DNA from: Segatella copri
GTDB lineage: Bacteria > Bacteroidota > Bacteroidia > Bacteroidales > Bacteroidaceae
Assembly: GCF_009494395.1 (NCBI RefSeq)
Contig: NZ_VZCB01000076.1
Location: 1 to 64,000, forward strand
Length of the DNA stretch: 64,000 nucleotides
Direction of reading: 5' to 3'
Shown here: one piece after another, positions 16,894 through 27,000 of the stretch
Layout: the number at the start of each line of letters is the position of its first letter
How positions within the stretch are numbered: position 1 is the stretch's first letter
Position numbers and translations under genes: made by a program
The notes under the pieces: generated by a model
Told to the model about the DNA's origin: nothing
Seen by the model: only the letters and a program-made list of their open reading frames with translations
Database searches by the model: none

Positions 16894-19800
16894 TTAGAAC
16901 TGCACATTCACACCGAAAGTATAGATGCGTGGTGAAGGGTAGCGGCTATAATCAACACCGTTGAGGAGAGCATTGCCGCGCATAGAACCAACTTCAGGAT
17001 CGAAACCGTTATACTTGGTGATGGTAAACACGTTCTGTACATTGCAGTACAACTTGACGTTGTTCAGGAAGATATGGCTGAGCCACTTGCGAGGCAATGT
17101 ATAGCTGAGAGATACGTTCTGCAGGCGGATGTATGAACCATCCTCTACGTATGCATCGCTTACACGGTTGTTCTTGTTTACACCACTTTCGGTAGACAAA
17201 CGAGGCATTGTCGTATTGGTATTGACAACGTAGTAGTTACGATAGTCCTCTGGACCATTCTCGTCATATTTTGCAAGACGGGCATAGTCCATTACAGTGG
17301 TCAGCTGGTTGCTGGTAGAACCTGTTATCTCCAGGAAACGACGGCCGTAGTTCATCACCTTGTTACCATAGGAACCGCTGAACTGAACGCTCAGGTCGAA
17401 GCCTTTATAAGAGAATGTGTTGCCAAAACCAAAGGTGAACTTTGGCTCAGGATTACCGATGAAGGTCTGGTCGTTGTTGTCGATGACGCCATCACCATTG
17501 ATATCCTCATAGATATAATCACCAATGAACACACCACCACTGGTAGGACTAGTGGCAATAGATGCTCCTTCTGGTAAGGCAACTGGTTTCACATTACCGT
17601 TGGCATCCTTGTACCAGAAGTCTTCTGGCTTGTCGAAACGGCCGATAACCTTGTAGCCCCAGAACTGACCGATAGGATGATCTACTACGGTATTCGTAAC
17701 TGTGGCTGTCTCAGAACCAATCTGCAAGGTCTGTGGCAAAGTACCTGTTTCCGTATCGAGCGAAACTACCTTGTTGCGGTTGAGAGAGAATACAATGTTA
17801 GAGCGCCAAGAGAAGTTCTTGTTCTCTACATTGACGGTATTGATGGTGAATTCGATACCCTTGTTCTCCAGGCTACCTACGTTACCCCAAGGGTTTGATG
17901 CAGTACCATACTTGGAACCTGTACCAGAACCGATGAAGGCTGGCAAATCAAGCATCATCAGCAAATCGTTGGTCTTCTTGTAGTACCAGTCGAATACGAT
18001 ATCGATGCGGCTATTGAACAAAGAAAGGTCGAAACCTACGTTGGTAGAATAGGTAGTCTCCCATTTCAACGCAGGGTTGGCATTGTTGGCATTCATCACA
18101 CCTACACCCCATGAAGTGGTATAGTTCTTAAGCATGGCTGCATAAGCCCACTGCTGTACGTTCTGGTTACCTGTAGCGCCCCAACCCAGACGGAACTTGA
18201 GATTATTGATTACCTCATTGCCTTTCAGAAAGTTCTCCTGACTGGCACGCCAAGCCAAGGCTGCTGATGGGAACCAACCCCAACGATGACCTTCGGCAAA
18301 CTTGTTGGAACCGTCACAACGGAGTGTTGCTGTCAAGAGATAACGGTCGGCATAGTTGTAGAGGGCACGTCCGAAGTAGGAATAGAGTTTGTAACCATCC
18401 TGATTGCCTTGTGTCAGATTGATATTGGCGCCAGTTGTTTCACCGGCGATGATATCGGTTACGGAATTTGACAAGTAACCAGAGTTGCTTACTGCGAAGT
18501 TCTCCCAATAGCTCTGGCTCATTTCCTGACCTACCATCACATTAATATTATGTTTCTCTGCGATGGTACCGTTATAGGTCAGAATATTACGCCATGACCA
18601 GTACTTCGTATCATTCTTATACCAGGCACCGTCACGCTGTGTATTCTCACGTACACCAAATTTATAATCAGGCTGGTAAGTCTTGGTCTTGTTGAGATTA
18701 TAATCTGTAGAAAGCTCGGTCTTGAATGTCAAGCCCTTTACAAGAGTTGCTTCCAGATAGGTGTTGATACGGAAGTTGAGACGCTTGGCATAGTTGGTCT
18801 TAATCTCAGCCAAAGCCACAGCATTGTCTGGCATCCACTGATCATCTGGACCATCATATCCACCATCTGGGTTGCGTACAGCCACAGAAGGCTGAGATTT
18901 CAAGGCAGTCATGATGATATCCCAATTCTTCTCCATCTCCTGCTTGGAATCTGAGAGAGAGAAAGAGATACCGCCCTTGAGCCATTTCTTCAACTGTGAA
19001 TCGATGTTGCCACGTAAGGTCTGGCGCTTGAAACCGGTGCACAAACCGATACCATCCTGATTGAGATAACCGGCAGAAAGGGAGTATGTGGTATTTCCAT
19101 TACCGCCAGAAAGCGACAAACTGTGGTTGGTCATGAAAGCGGTATTGAACAGCTCATCCTGCCAATCGGTACCATTGCCAAGGAGTTCTGGGCGCAACCA
19201 GCTGCTAGATGCTGGTTTGATCTTGGCATCAGTGATGGCATTGTAGTGTTCGGCATACTGTCTCAAGTTCATTACATCGAGCTTCTTAGGCATAGCCTGC
19301 CAACCTACATATCCATCGTATGTGATTTGAGCCTCACCATTCTGACCACGCTTGGTGGTAATCATGATGACACCATTAGATGCGCGCGAACCATAGATAG
19401 CGGTAGCTGAGGCATCCTTGAGAATGTCCATTGTCAAGATGTCACTAGGGTTGATACCTGCCAATGGGTTACTGTTACCATTGTCAGAACCATCGGAGTC
19501 GATGATGACACCATCAATAACGAAGATAGGTTGGGAAGTGGCATTCAGAGAGTTGGTACCGCGGATGCGGATGGTACTGCTACCACCTGGAGTACCAGTG
19601 TTGGCCTGAATCTGTACACCGGCGGCACGACCCTGGAGAACCTGGTCGATACTGGTTGTTACAGACTTTTCGAATGCCTTGTTGTCTACCTGAGTAACGG
19701 CACCGGTCAAGTCAGCCTTGCGCATGGTACCATAACCTACGACGACAACTTCGTTCAGAGCCTGAGCATCTGATTCCAAAGTTACATCAATAGGACCATT

Positions 19801-20073
19801 GCCAACTTTAATCTCTTTATCCTTGTAGCCAAGATAAGAAATCTGTAAAGTTGCACCTTTAGGAGCCTTCAATACGAAGTTACCATCCAGGTCGGTGACG
19901 GTAGCTGAGTTTGGTTGCCCCTTAACACGAACTGTCGCTCCAATGACTGGACCATCGTCTGCGACTACTGTACCTTTTACATTACCGTTTTGAGCCAATG
20001 TCTCCTGACAAGGGAACAATAAAAGCATCAACAGTAAAGACAGGTACTTGAAAGCATTACCTGCATGTTTCAT
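16894..20073 (-). CDS. SusC-family TonB-linked outer-membrane transporter (pair 2)
   Basis: A 1059-residue transporter: signal peptide ending ETLAQ, regulatory-like domain (about 30-105), plug (EVVVVGYGTMRKADLTGAV, STIRIRGTNSL, PIFVIDGV) and barrel ending in Phe. First gene of the operon that ends with the GH10 xylanase. It differs clearly in sequence from the SusC of pair 1, so the two pairs probably take different chain lengths or substitutions. Confidence 0.95.
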   Translation of the reverse strand: MKHAGNAFKYLSLLLMLLLFPCQETLAQNGNVKGTVVADDGPVIGATVRVKGQPNSATVTDLDGNFVLKAPKGATLQISYLGYKDKEIKVGNGPIDVTLESDAQALNEVVVVGYGTMRKADLTGAVTQVDNKAFEKSVTTSIDQVLQGRAAGVQIQANTGTPGGSSTIRIRGTNSLNATSQPIFVIDGVIIDSDGSDNGNSNPLAGINPSDILTMDILKDASATAIYGSRASNGVIMITTKRGQNGEAQITYDGYVGWQAMPKKLDVMNLRQYAEHYNAITDAKIKPASSSWLRPELLGNGTDWQDELFNTAFMTNHSLSLSGGNGNTTYSLSAGYLNQDGIGLCTGFKRQTLRGNIDSQLKKWLKGGISFSLSDSKQEMEKNWDIIMTALKSQPSVAVRNPDGGYDGPDDQWMPDNAVALAEIKTNYAKRLNFRINTYLEATLVKGLTFKTELSTDYNLNKTKTYQPDYKFGVRENTQRDGAWYKNDTKYWSWRNILTYNGTIAEKHNINVMVGQEMSQSYWENFAVSNSGYLSNSVTDIIAGETTGANINLTQGNQDGYKLYSYFGRALYNYADRYLLTATLRCDGSNKFAEGHRWGWFPSAALAWRASQENFLKGNEVINNLKFRLGWGATGNQNVQQWAYAAMLKNYTTSWGVGVMNANNANPALKWETTYSTNVGFDLSLFNSRIDIVFDWYYKKTNDLLMMLDLPAFIGSGTGSKYGTASNPWGNVGSLENKGIEFTINTVNVENKNFSWRSNIVFSLNRNKVVSLDTETGTLPQTLQIGSETATVTNTVVDHPIGQFWGYKVIGRFDKPEDFWYKDANGNVKPVALPEGASIATSPTSGGVFIGDYIYEDINGDGVIDNNDQTFIGNPEPKFTFGFGNTFSYKGFDLSVQFSGSYGNKVMNYGRRFLEITGSTSNQLTTVMDYARLAKYDENGPEDYRNYYVVNTNTTMPRLSTESGVNKNNRVSDAYVEDGSYIRLQNVSLSYTLPRKWLSHIFLNNVKLYCNVQNVFTITKYNGFDPEVGSMRGNALLNGVDYSRYPSPRIYTFGVNVQF

Positions 20074-20142
20074 GATTAATTGGTTTTGTTTTTGTTGGTT
20101 TATACTATTGTTTATTCTATGTCTTAATTTGGTTTACGGCTG

Positions 20143-20150
20143 CAAAGATA
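20143..20150 (-). promoter_or_regulatory. -7 box of the susCD-GH10 operon
   Basis: TATCTTTG on the minus strand, about 70 bp before the SusC start codon, followed by the usual GCAGC. Likely the target of the hybrid regulator's induction. Confidence 0.6.
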
Positions 20151-20236
20151 TGCCCTTTTTCGTAAAGTGCAGTTAAAATTTGTATCTTGCGTGTTTTTAA
20201 ATGTTTCATGTATAATAAAACCGACATTTTTGGCAA

Positions 20237-20270
20237 GAAAAAAGGGGATACGCAGCTGCAAATCCCCTTT
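20237..20270 (-). terminator. Terminator of the GH67-GH35 operon
   Basis: AAAGGGGAT (20241-20249) pairs with ATCCCCTTT (20262-20270). On the minus strand it is followed by a T-run, 24 bp past the GH35 stop codon. Confidence 0.85.
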
Positions 20271-20293
20271 ATACCTTATTATATATAGACGTT

Positions 20294-21940
20294 TTAGTAT
20301 TCGTATAGCTTGATGTGGAGTATTTTATTGTCGCCACATGAGATGCGGGCATGGCGTCCCTGGTGGTCCTGATCGCCATTATCACGGCGGATAAACTGTA
20401 ATTTACCGTTTTTGTCTACTTCAATCTGGTCAACATATCCGATACCGATACGCTTACCTTTGAAAGTTGCGGTTTGTTTCTTTGTTTCGGTTCCACCGTT
20501 GTCAACAAATCCGTCCTCACCGAGTTTCTTTTCTTCAGCTTGCGCTTTTTCAGTCTTGCTTTGGAAGACAACAACGATTCCATTACCAGCTATGATGTAT
20601 TCGTTCTTGGCGAGTTTCAGAATCAATCCGCCGCCTTCAGGCCATTTGCTTCCATCTGTAGCACGTGGATCCCATGGTAGCGTGAAGAAATGACGGCAAG
20701 TCATGGTGATATCGCCATCTTCGATGATGCGTTCTTTGTCTTTCTGGTCGAAGAGTAATCCCCAGTTTTTGCCCTTTCCCTGATGCTGGAGCAGGAGAGG
20801 AGAGAGCTGGTTGATAACCTTATATGAACGTCTGAGACTGTTCTTCACCTTGAAGTTAGCTTCATCGAGAGCAAACGGACTGAAACTGATGGCATCTGTT
20901 TCGCCGAAGGTATAATATGCCTTTACGCCGCTATTGATATCGCATTTCACTTCTGGAGTGAAGAAAGGATTGTCGGCACGCTTGTATTTCTCAACCCATC
21001 CCTTGTAACCGGTATCATAGATATCTGGTGCAAAAATATCGATACTTGGTGCACCACATTTCCAGATGTCAATCAGATGGGCAAGTGGTCCGGCAGAAGG
21101 GTATTCGCCTGGTTTTCTGCCACGACTGTTCATTGCAGCATTTACATACATCGGAATATTGTAGATGGCTTTGCCGGCTGAGGCTAGCTGCTCTACATAC
21201 TTGGCATAATAATATGCTTGGAATTTCTCGTCAGCATAACGGTCTGTTCCGAAAACTTCTGCCCATGTACCTTTCTTCTTGAGCTTGAGCGCCTTGAGCA
21301 ATGAAGCAGGAACGGGTTGTCTGTAAGCTTTTTCGGCAAGAGGAGAATGGTCGCGGGCAGATTCGAGCATGCCGATTTCGTTTTCTACCTGCATCATGAT
21401 GACGGTATTCTCTTGACTGTCAACTGCTTTGATGTGTTTCATCAGTTCGCAGAATGCTCGTTTGTCTGCTTGAAGCAGGTTATCGCTGAAGGCTGTGCAT
21501 ATCTCTAATGGCTTACCGTTCTCTATGAGTGAACGAGGGAAACGCTTGGTGTTTTCCTTTACCCATAGTGGAGCATAGCAGCTCATAGAGTTCTTCCAGG
21601 CACCAAACCATAGGAAGACAATCTTCAAGTCATGCTTACGGGCAGTTGTGATGACGCTGTCTACAAGTGCAAAATCATATTTGCCCTCGTCAGGTTCAAC
21701 AAACTCCCAATATGCAGGAACGAAGACAGAGTTGACTCCGCTATTCTTCATCTGTTTCAATGCTTTCCTGATGTCGGCAGGACTCGTTGCGGCAGAGTTG
21801 CTCAACTCACCAGCCAGGAGAAGCATCGGCTTGTCATTGACAACAAGCTGGGTTGCAGAGCCTTGCTTCTGCAGTTTCACTCCTGCTTGTATATTGATAC
21901 AGCATAATAATGCTAGAAAAGATAATACGATCTTATTCAT
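20294..21940 (-). CDS. GH35 beta-galactosidase-type glycosidase (DUF5597 group)
   Basis: A 548-residue secreted enzyme (signal peptide ending CINIQA). GH35-type barrel with the acid/base Glu in QVENEIG (about 185) and the nucleophile Glu in FTPEVKCD (about 330); the C-terminal beta part matches the DUF5597 group. It removes a terminal sugar, probably galactose or arabinose, from xylan side chains; the substrate is inferred. The start codon overlaps the GH67 stop by 8 bp, so the two are translationally coupled. Confidence 0.88.
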   Translation of the reverse strand: MNKIVLSFLALLCCINIQAGVKLQKQGSATQLVVNDKPMLLLAGELSNSAATSPADIRKALKQMKNSGVNSVFVPAYWEFVEPDEGKYDFALVDSVITTARKHDLKIVFLWFGAWKNSMSCYAPLWVKENTKRFPRSLIENGKPLEICTAFSDNLLQADKRAFCELMKHIKAVDSQENTVIMMQVENEIGMLESARDHSPLAEKAYRQPVPASLLKALKLKKKGTWAEVFGTDRYADEKFQAYYYAKYVEQLASAGKAIYNIPMYVNAAMNSRGRKPGEYPSAGPLAHLIDIWKCGAPSIDIFAPDIYDTGYKGWVEKYKRADNPFFTPEVKCDINSGVKAYYTFGETDAISFSPFALDEANFKVKNSLRRSYKVINQLSPLLLQHQGKGKNWGLLFDQKDKERIIEDGDITMTCRHFFTLPWDPRATDGSKWPEGGGLILKLAKNEYIIAGNGIVVVFQSKTEKAQAEEKKLGEDGFVDNGGTETKKQTATFKGKRIGIGYVDQIEVDKNGKLQFIRRDNGDQDHQGRHARISCGDNKILHIKLYEY

Positions 21941-23939
21941 AAATCTTCATTTTAGAGAATGTCTGAAAATATTTGAGACAGGTATTGCGCCATTCCTTGG
22001 CGTTTTCCAACTGTACATTGAGTAATGAATCGGTATGTTGCCATTCCTGTTCATGACCCTTCATATACTGTTTGGCTGAGGTGTGCCAGAAGTCGCGATA
22101 TACTTCAACCATCGCTACACCCATGTTGTACTTCATGCAAAGTTCCTGCCAGAGGGTGCTTCCTGATTTCATTTTGTAATCCCAAGCTACATGATGGAAC
22201 CATAGGAGATATTCTTCTGGGCAAGTCTCGATGTTGTCATACAGACTGCGATATGGTTCCGGATACTGACCTACGGCATCTGTACCTTTGGATGAGCGGT
22301 CGAAACCAACACCCTGAGCATCAGCCTTGTGATAGTATACCGGGCACCATTCCAGAGGATAACTTGCGATGAAACCATCTGGTTCCGGACCGTAGTGGTG
22401 GTCGAACTTAAAGATATGATGCAAGCCCAGTGGCATCATATAGTTGACGCAAGCTTCGCGCGAAGTCATCATCATCATCTCTACAGGTTTAGTGAATCGC
22501 TCGTCCTGGTTTTCGTAGGTCTGTACGAGCCATTCATGAGCAATCTCTTCGGCTGTAAGGGAAGGATTCCATGCCAATCGGCCGAAAGCATACCAGTTAG
22601 CCTGTGAGAAAGGGTGACCGCACCAGTTGGCATCATCACCGATATTGGCTACACCTGAGATTCCAACCAGTTTGTTTGGATTGACAAAGCCAAAGAATTC
22701 CTTCCACATAGGAGCGAGATAGGTGAGGTGCTTAGACTGTCCGAGATATTCCTGGGTAATCTGAAGTTCTGCTATCTGTGGAGTCTGTTTGATGTTGTCG
22801 AAGATTGGAGCGTATGGCTCACGAGGCTGGAAGTCGAGCGGACCATTCTTTGACTGTAGGATTACGTTGTCACGGAACTTTCCATCCATACCTTTGAATT
22901 CGCTGACAGCTTGTTTTACACGGTCTTCTCCCTTATGGTTGGCACCATAAACAAAGCTTCGCCACATGATGATGCCTCCGTATGGTTTGACGGCATCGGC
23001 AAGCATGTTGGCTCCATCGGCATGGGTGCGGTGGTAATCGCCAGGACCAGGCTGGCCTTCAGAATTAGCTTTTACCAGGAATCCGCCAAAGTCAGGGATG
23101 GTAGCATATATTTCCTTTGCTTTTTTCTTCCACCACTGCTGAACCTTTTTATCCAATGGGTCTGCAGTCTTGGTATAGCCCAATGCCATAGGAGAAGCAA
23201 AGTTGATGCTGAGATAAACTCGGATGCCGTAAGGACGCAGGATGTTGGCGATGACCTTCACCTTATTAATATACTCTGCAGTCATCATCTTTGGCGATGC
23301 GTTTACATTGTTCAGTACGCTTCCGTTGATACCCAAATAGGCGTTGGCTCGGGCATAGGTGATGAGACGGTCGTGAAGACTCTTGCTGATGCTGCCACCC
23401 TTGCCGTTTTTGCCGAGTTTGATTTCTTCCCATTTGAAGATACTCTTTCCGGCATAGCCACGTTCGATGCTGCCATCGAGATTATCCCAATGGTTGAGAA
23501 TGCGGAGACCCACTTGTGGTTTCTCGGTCTCATCGATAGCTTTGCTGAAGTTCTGCTGATTACCGCTACCTGTGTTGTAGGCATCGGTGTTCTGAAGTCG
23601 AATCAACTCGTAGGCACCGTAGAGCAAACCGATAGGATTGCTGGCGGTGATAGTTGCTTCGTACTGAATGTTGTCGCCTTGCTGTGCAGGACTGGCGTAG
23701 ATGTTATAGCCCTCGCCAAGATTCAGAGCTTTGTCTATCTTGAGCTCAACATTCTTGCCACGCCAGTTGTTTTCCAACTCCTGCTTGGCAATCTTGGCTG
23801 TTGCATCATCAGGCAACTGTGAGATGACTTGGCATGAGTTAGCATACTGCTTTCCGAGCCATAACTGTGAACCGTCACTCTGTGCAGAAACATGGAGTGA
23901 TGTAAGTACCGTAAATAATAAAATGAGGTATTTCTTCAT
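21933..23939 (-). CDS. GH67 alpha-glucuronidase
   Basis: A 668-residue enzyme with a signal peptide (SLHVSAQ). The hallmark segments of GH67 are present: IPDFGGFLVKANSEGQPGPG, GGIIMWRSFVYG, and LEWCPVYYHKADAQGVGFDRS. It releases 4-O-methylglucuronic acid from the non-reducing end of xylo-oligosaccharides, probably in the periplasm. First gene of a two-gene operon with GH35, transcribed from the box at 23982. Equivalent in place to xynF of the P. bryantii xylanase cluster. Confidence 0.95.
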   Translation of the reverse strand: MKKYLILLFTVLTSLHVSAQSDGSQLWLGKQYANSCQVISQLPDDATAKIAKQELENNWRGKNVELKIDKALNLGEGYNIYASPAQQGDNIQYEATITASNPIGLLYGAYELIRLQNTDAYNTGSGNQQNFSKAIDETEKPQVGLRILNHWDNLDGSIERGYAGKSIFKWEEIKLGKNGKGGSISKSLHDRLITYARANAYLGINGSVLNNVNASPKMMTAEYINKVKVIANILRPYGIRVYLSINFASPMALGYTKTADPLDKKVQQWWKKKAKEIYATIPDFGGFLVKANSEGQPGPGDYHRTHADGANMLADAVKPYGGIIMWRSFVYGANHKGEDRVKQAVSEFKGMDGKFRDNVILQSKNGPLDFQPREPYAPIFDNIKQTPQIAELQITQEYLGQSKHLTYLAPMWKEFFGFVNPNKLVGISGVANIGDDANWCGHPFSQANWYAFGRLAWNPSLTAEEIAHEWLVQTYENQDERFTKPVEMMMMTSREACVNYMMPLGLHHIFKFDHHYGPEPDGFIASYPLEWCPVYYHKADAQGVGFDRSSKGTDAVGQYPEPYRSLYDNIETCPEEYLLWFHHVAWDYKMKSGSTLWQELCMKYNMGVAMVEVYRDFWHTSAKQYMKGHEQEWQHTDSLLNVQLENAKEWRNTCLKYFQTFSKMKIYE

Positions 23940-23981
23940 ATCTTTGCAGATCGTTAGTTTGTATTGTTATTGTTTCTGCTG

Positions 23982-23989
23982 CAAAGATA
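23982..23989 (-). promoter_or_regulatory. -7 box of the GH67-GH35 operon
   Basis: TATCTTTG followed by GCAGC on the minus strand, about 45 bp before the start codon and inside the short gap after the regulator gene. Confidence 0.65.
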
Positions 23990-24022
23990 CGAAAAAATAC
24001 CTTATTCTCTTCTATTTGTTGT

Positions 24023-27000
24023 TTATTTCTCATTTCTCTTTGTTTCAGCATATTCACTTGGTGATATGCCATAGTGTTTCTTGAACACTGTAGAGAAGTG
24101 AGTCTGGTTGTTGAATCCCACAGAGTAAGCTACTTGCGTGATATTAATCTGTCCTTCTTCGATAAGACGTGCAGCTTGCTCCAATCGTAAGTTACGGATG
24201 AATTCACCGGCAGAGACGCCTGCTATTTCTTTCAGCTTACGGTGCAGTTGGGCACGGCTGATGCCTACATCCTCTGTCAGTTTTTCAACGTTGAGGTCTG
24301 GGTCGGCCAGGTGCTCGTTCATATATTTCATCACTCTCTCAATGAGAGCGTCGTTGTTGCCCTTCACCTGTATCTGCTCTATCTTAGCTTTCTGTCCCTG
24401 TGCGCCGCTGTATTTGCCACGGATGCGTCGGACATTGTCTACCAGGTTGTCGATGAGAATATGAAGTTCTTCCATATTGAAAGGCTTCGCCAGGAAGGCA
24501 TCAGCACCCTTACGCAATCCCTCTAGTCGGTTTTCTACTTCGCTCTTGGAGGTGAGCAGGATGACTGGAATATCGCTTACGTTAGAGTTACTCTTTATCT
24601 TCTTGAGCATGGTAACACCATCCATTTCCGGCATCATCACATCGCTTATCACGAGATCATATTTGCTGGTGAGCAACATCTTGAGACCCTCCTTTCCGTT
24701 GCAGGCATGTTCAAATCGATACCAGTCGCTCAGTTCAGTCTTGATATAATGTGCTATCTCGGCATCGTCATCTACTATCAGGATATTGAAATTGCGGTTG
24801 GCTTGCGTTCTTTTACCGGTGGATTCGGCAGTTTTTGTGCCATCCTCCTGCAGGATCTCCTCTGGCTTGAGGTGTTCCTTGCCCAACGGAATGTTTACCT
24901 CGAAGCAAGAACCCTTGATTCCGTCAGTGCGATTGTAGGCTCTGATAGTTCCTCCATGCATCTTGACGAGGGCTCTGCAGAGGTTCAGACCAATTCCGGT
25001 TCCCTCGATATGAATGTCGTTGTTGTTATTGCCTTGATAGAAGCGTTCAAAGAGACGGTCGGTCTTTTCTTCCTTCAGTCCGATACCTGTATCTTCTACC
25101 TTGATGATGGCACTCTCTTTGTTCTTTCCTATGATAAGCGTAATTTCGCCACCGTCTGAAGTATATTTCATGGCGTTGGAGAGAAGGTTGGAAATAACCT
25201 TGTCAAAGTTGATGCGGTCTATCCATACTTGCAGGTTACCTTCCTCCTTCAGACTCTCGTCTTCCTTCAGGCTAAGAGTGATGCTGCGTTCCTGGGCATT
25301 GAAGTTGTAGAGTGACATGATGCCACGCAGGAACTCCTTGAGGTCGGTCTTCTGGCAATGCAGGTGCATCTGGTCTTTGTCTATCTTTCGCTCGTCAAGA
25401 ATCTGGTTAACCAGAAGCAGCAGGCGCTGGGCGTTGCGGTCTATCATGTCGATATCCTGTTTGCTCTCTGCGTCTTCTAGTCTATTCTTCAACTTGTTGA
25501 GAGGTCCCATAATCAGGGTCAACGGTGAACGGATGTCGTGGGTGGCATTGATGAGGAACTGCATCTTGGTTTCCTCTAAGTCTGCTTTGCGACGGCGTTC
25601 GTAAGTATAGAATACGTATAGAACAGCACTCGCGATGGCCAGGAAATAGAGGAGATAGGCCTCTGGTGATGCATACCAAGGGTCACAAACCTTGATGTTG
25701 ATGACGGTTGGCTTCTTCGAATATTGGCCATTGCTGGTAGCTCTTACTTCCAGCTTGTAATTGCCAGGCTTCAACTTGTTGAACGATACGGCATTAGTTC
25801 CCTCATTGGTGCTGCTCCAGTTGCCGCCATTGATGCGATATTGGAAACTGATATTGTCAGTGTTCTTGTAGTTGAGCAGAGAGAACTCCAATGTGAATGA
25901 ATTCTCTGAGTATGGTATCTTGAAGTCGTCGCTCAGGCAGTTAGTTGCCTTTCCGTCTATGATGAAGTTGGTAAGGTATACATTGCCCATCTCCATTTTG
26001 TTGGCTCTCACTACGTCAGGATAGAAAGTGGTGATGCCGTCGCTTGTGCCGAAGGCTATCATGTCGTTGGCAGTATGCATGGCAGAACCTAATACATACT
26101 CACGTGTGGTGAGTCCGTTGCCATTGATGTGTCCGATGAATCGTTTGGCGTTTGTGTCATATTGCCAGATTCCCATGGTTGTGCTAACCCAATAGTCGCC
26201 CTTGTGGTCTCTTACGATACCACATATCTGCTTGCCTGTTAATGCTTCAGCGTGAGGGAAGTCTACCACCTTGTTCTTTTTGCGGTCGAAGAGATAGAGC
26301 CCTTTTTCAGTACCCATCATGATGTCTCCGTCCTTTCCTTCGCAAATGCCATTTATCTGCTTGTCTTTTAGGATATTGTGCCATCCGAAATCCTTGAAGC
26401 TGAGTGTCTGCGTGTTGAGGCAGGATACACCGTTGGCTGTACCAATCCATAGATGTCCGGTGTGGTCAAGAGCCATACTGCGAACCCAGTCATTACAGAG
26501 ATAACCTTTTTTGCCTCGGGTACTCATATTGAGGACCTTTACGTTACCGGTTTCCACATTATATATATATAGTCCCTTGCTGTAGACTGAAATGTAGAGG
26601 TTTCCCTGGTTGTCATCAGTCATACAATAGATGCCGGCACTGGTAAAGCTGATTTTCTGCTGGTAAGCTCCGGTATATGGATTATAGCTGTAGAGTGCAC
26701 TACCATTGCTGATCCAATAGCTGCCACGCTTGTCTTTGTAGATGATACAGGTTCCGGCTGGTGATTGAGGATGAGCGATAATCTTTCCTGAAGCATCAAA
26801 ACAGAATACGCCACTGTTTTGTACGGTACACCATGTTTCTCCTCTATCGCCTGGTGCAATAGAGGATACACTACTACCTATTATATAGTTTTGTGCAGAG
26901 AAACTCCATGAGTTGAAAGCCTGTTGGCGCTGGTTGATGAGATAGAGTCCCTTTTTATAGCATCCTATCCAGAGGTTGTTGTCCTTGTCTTCGATGATGT

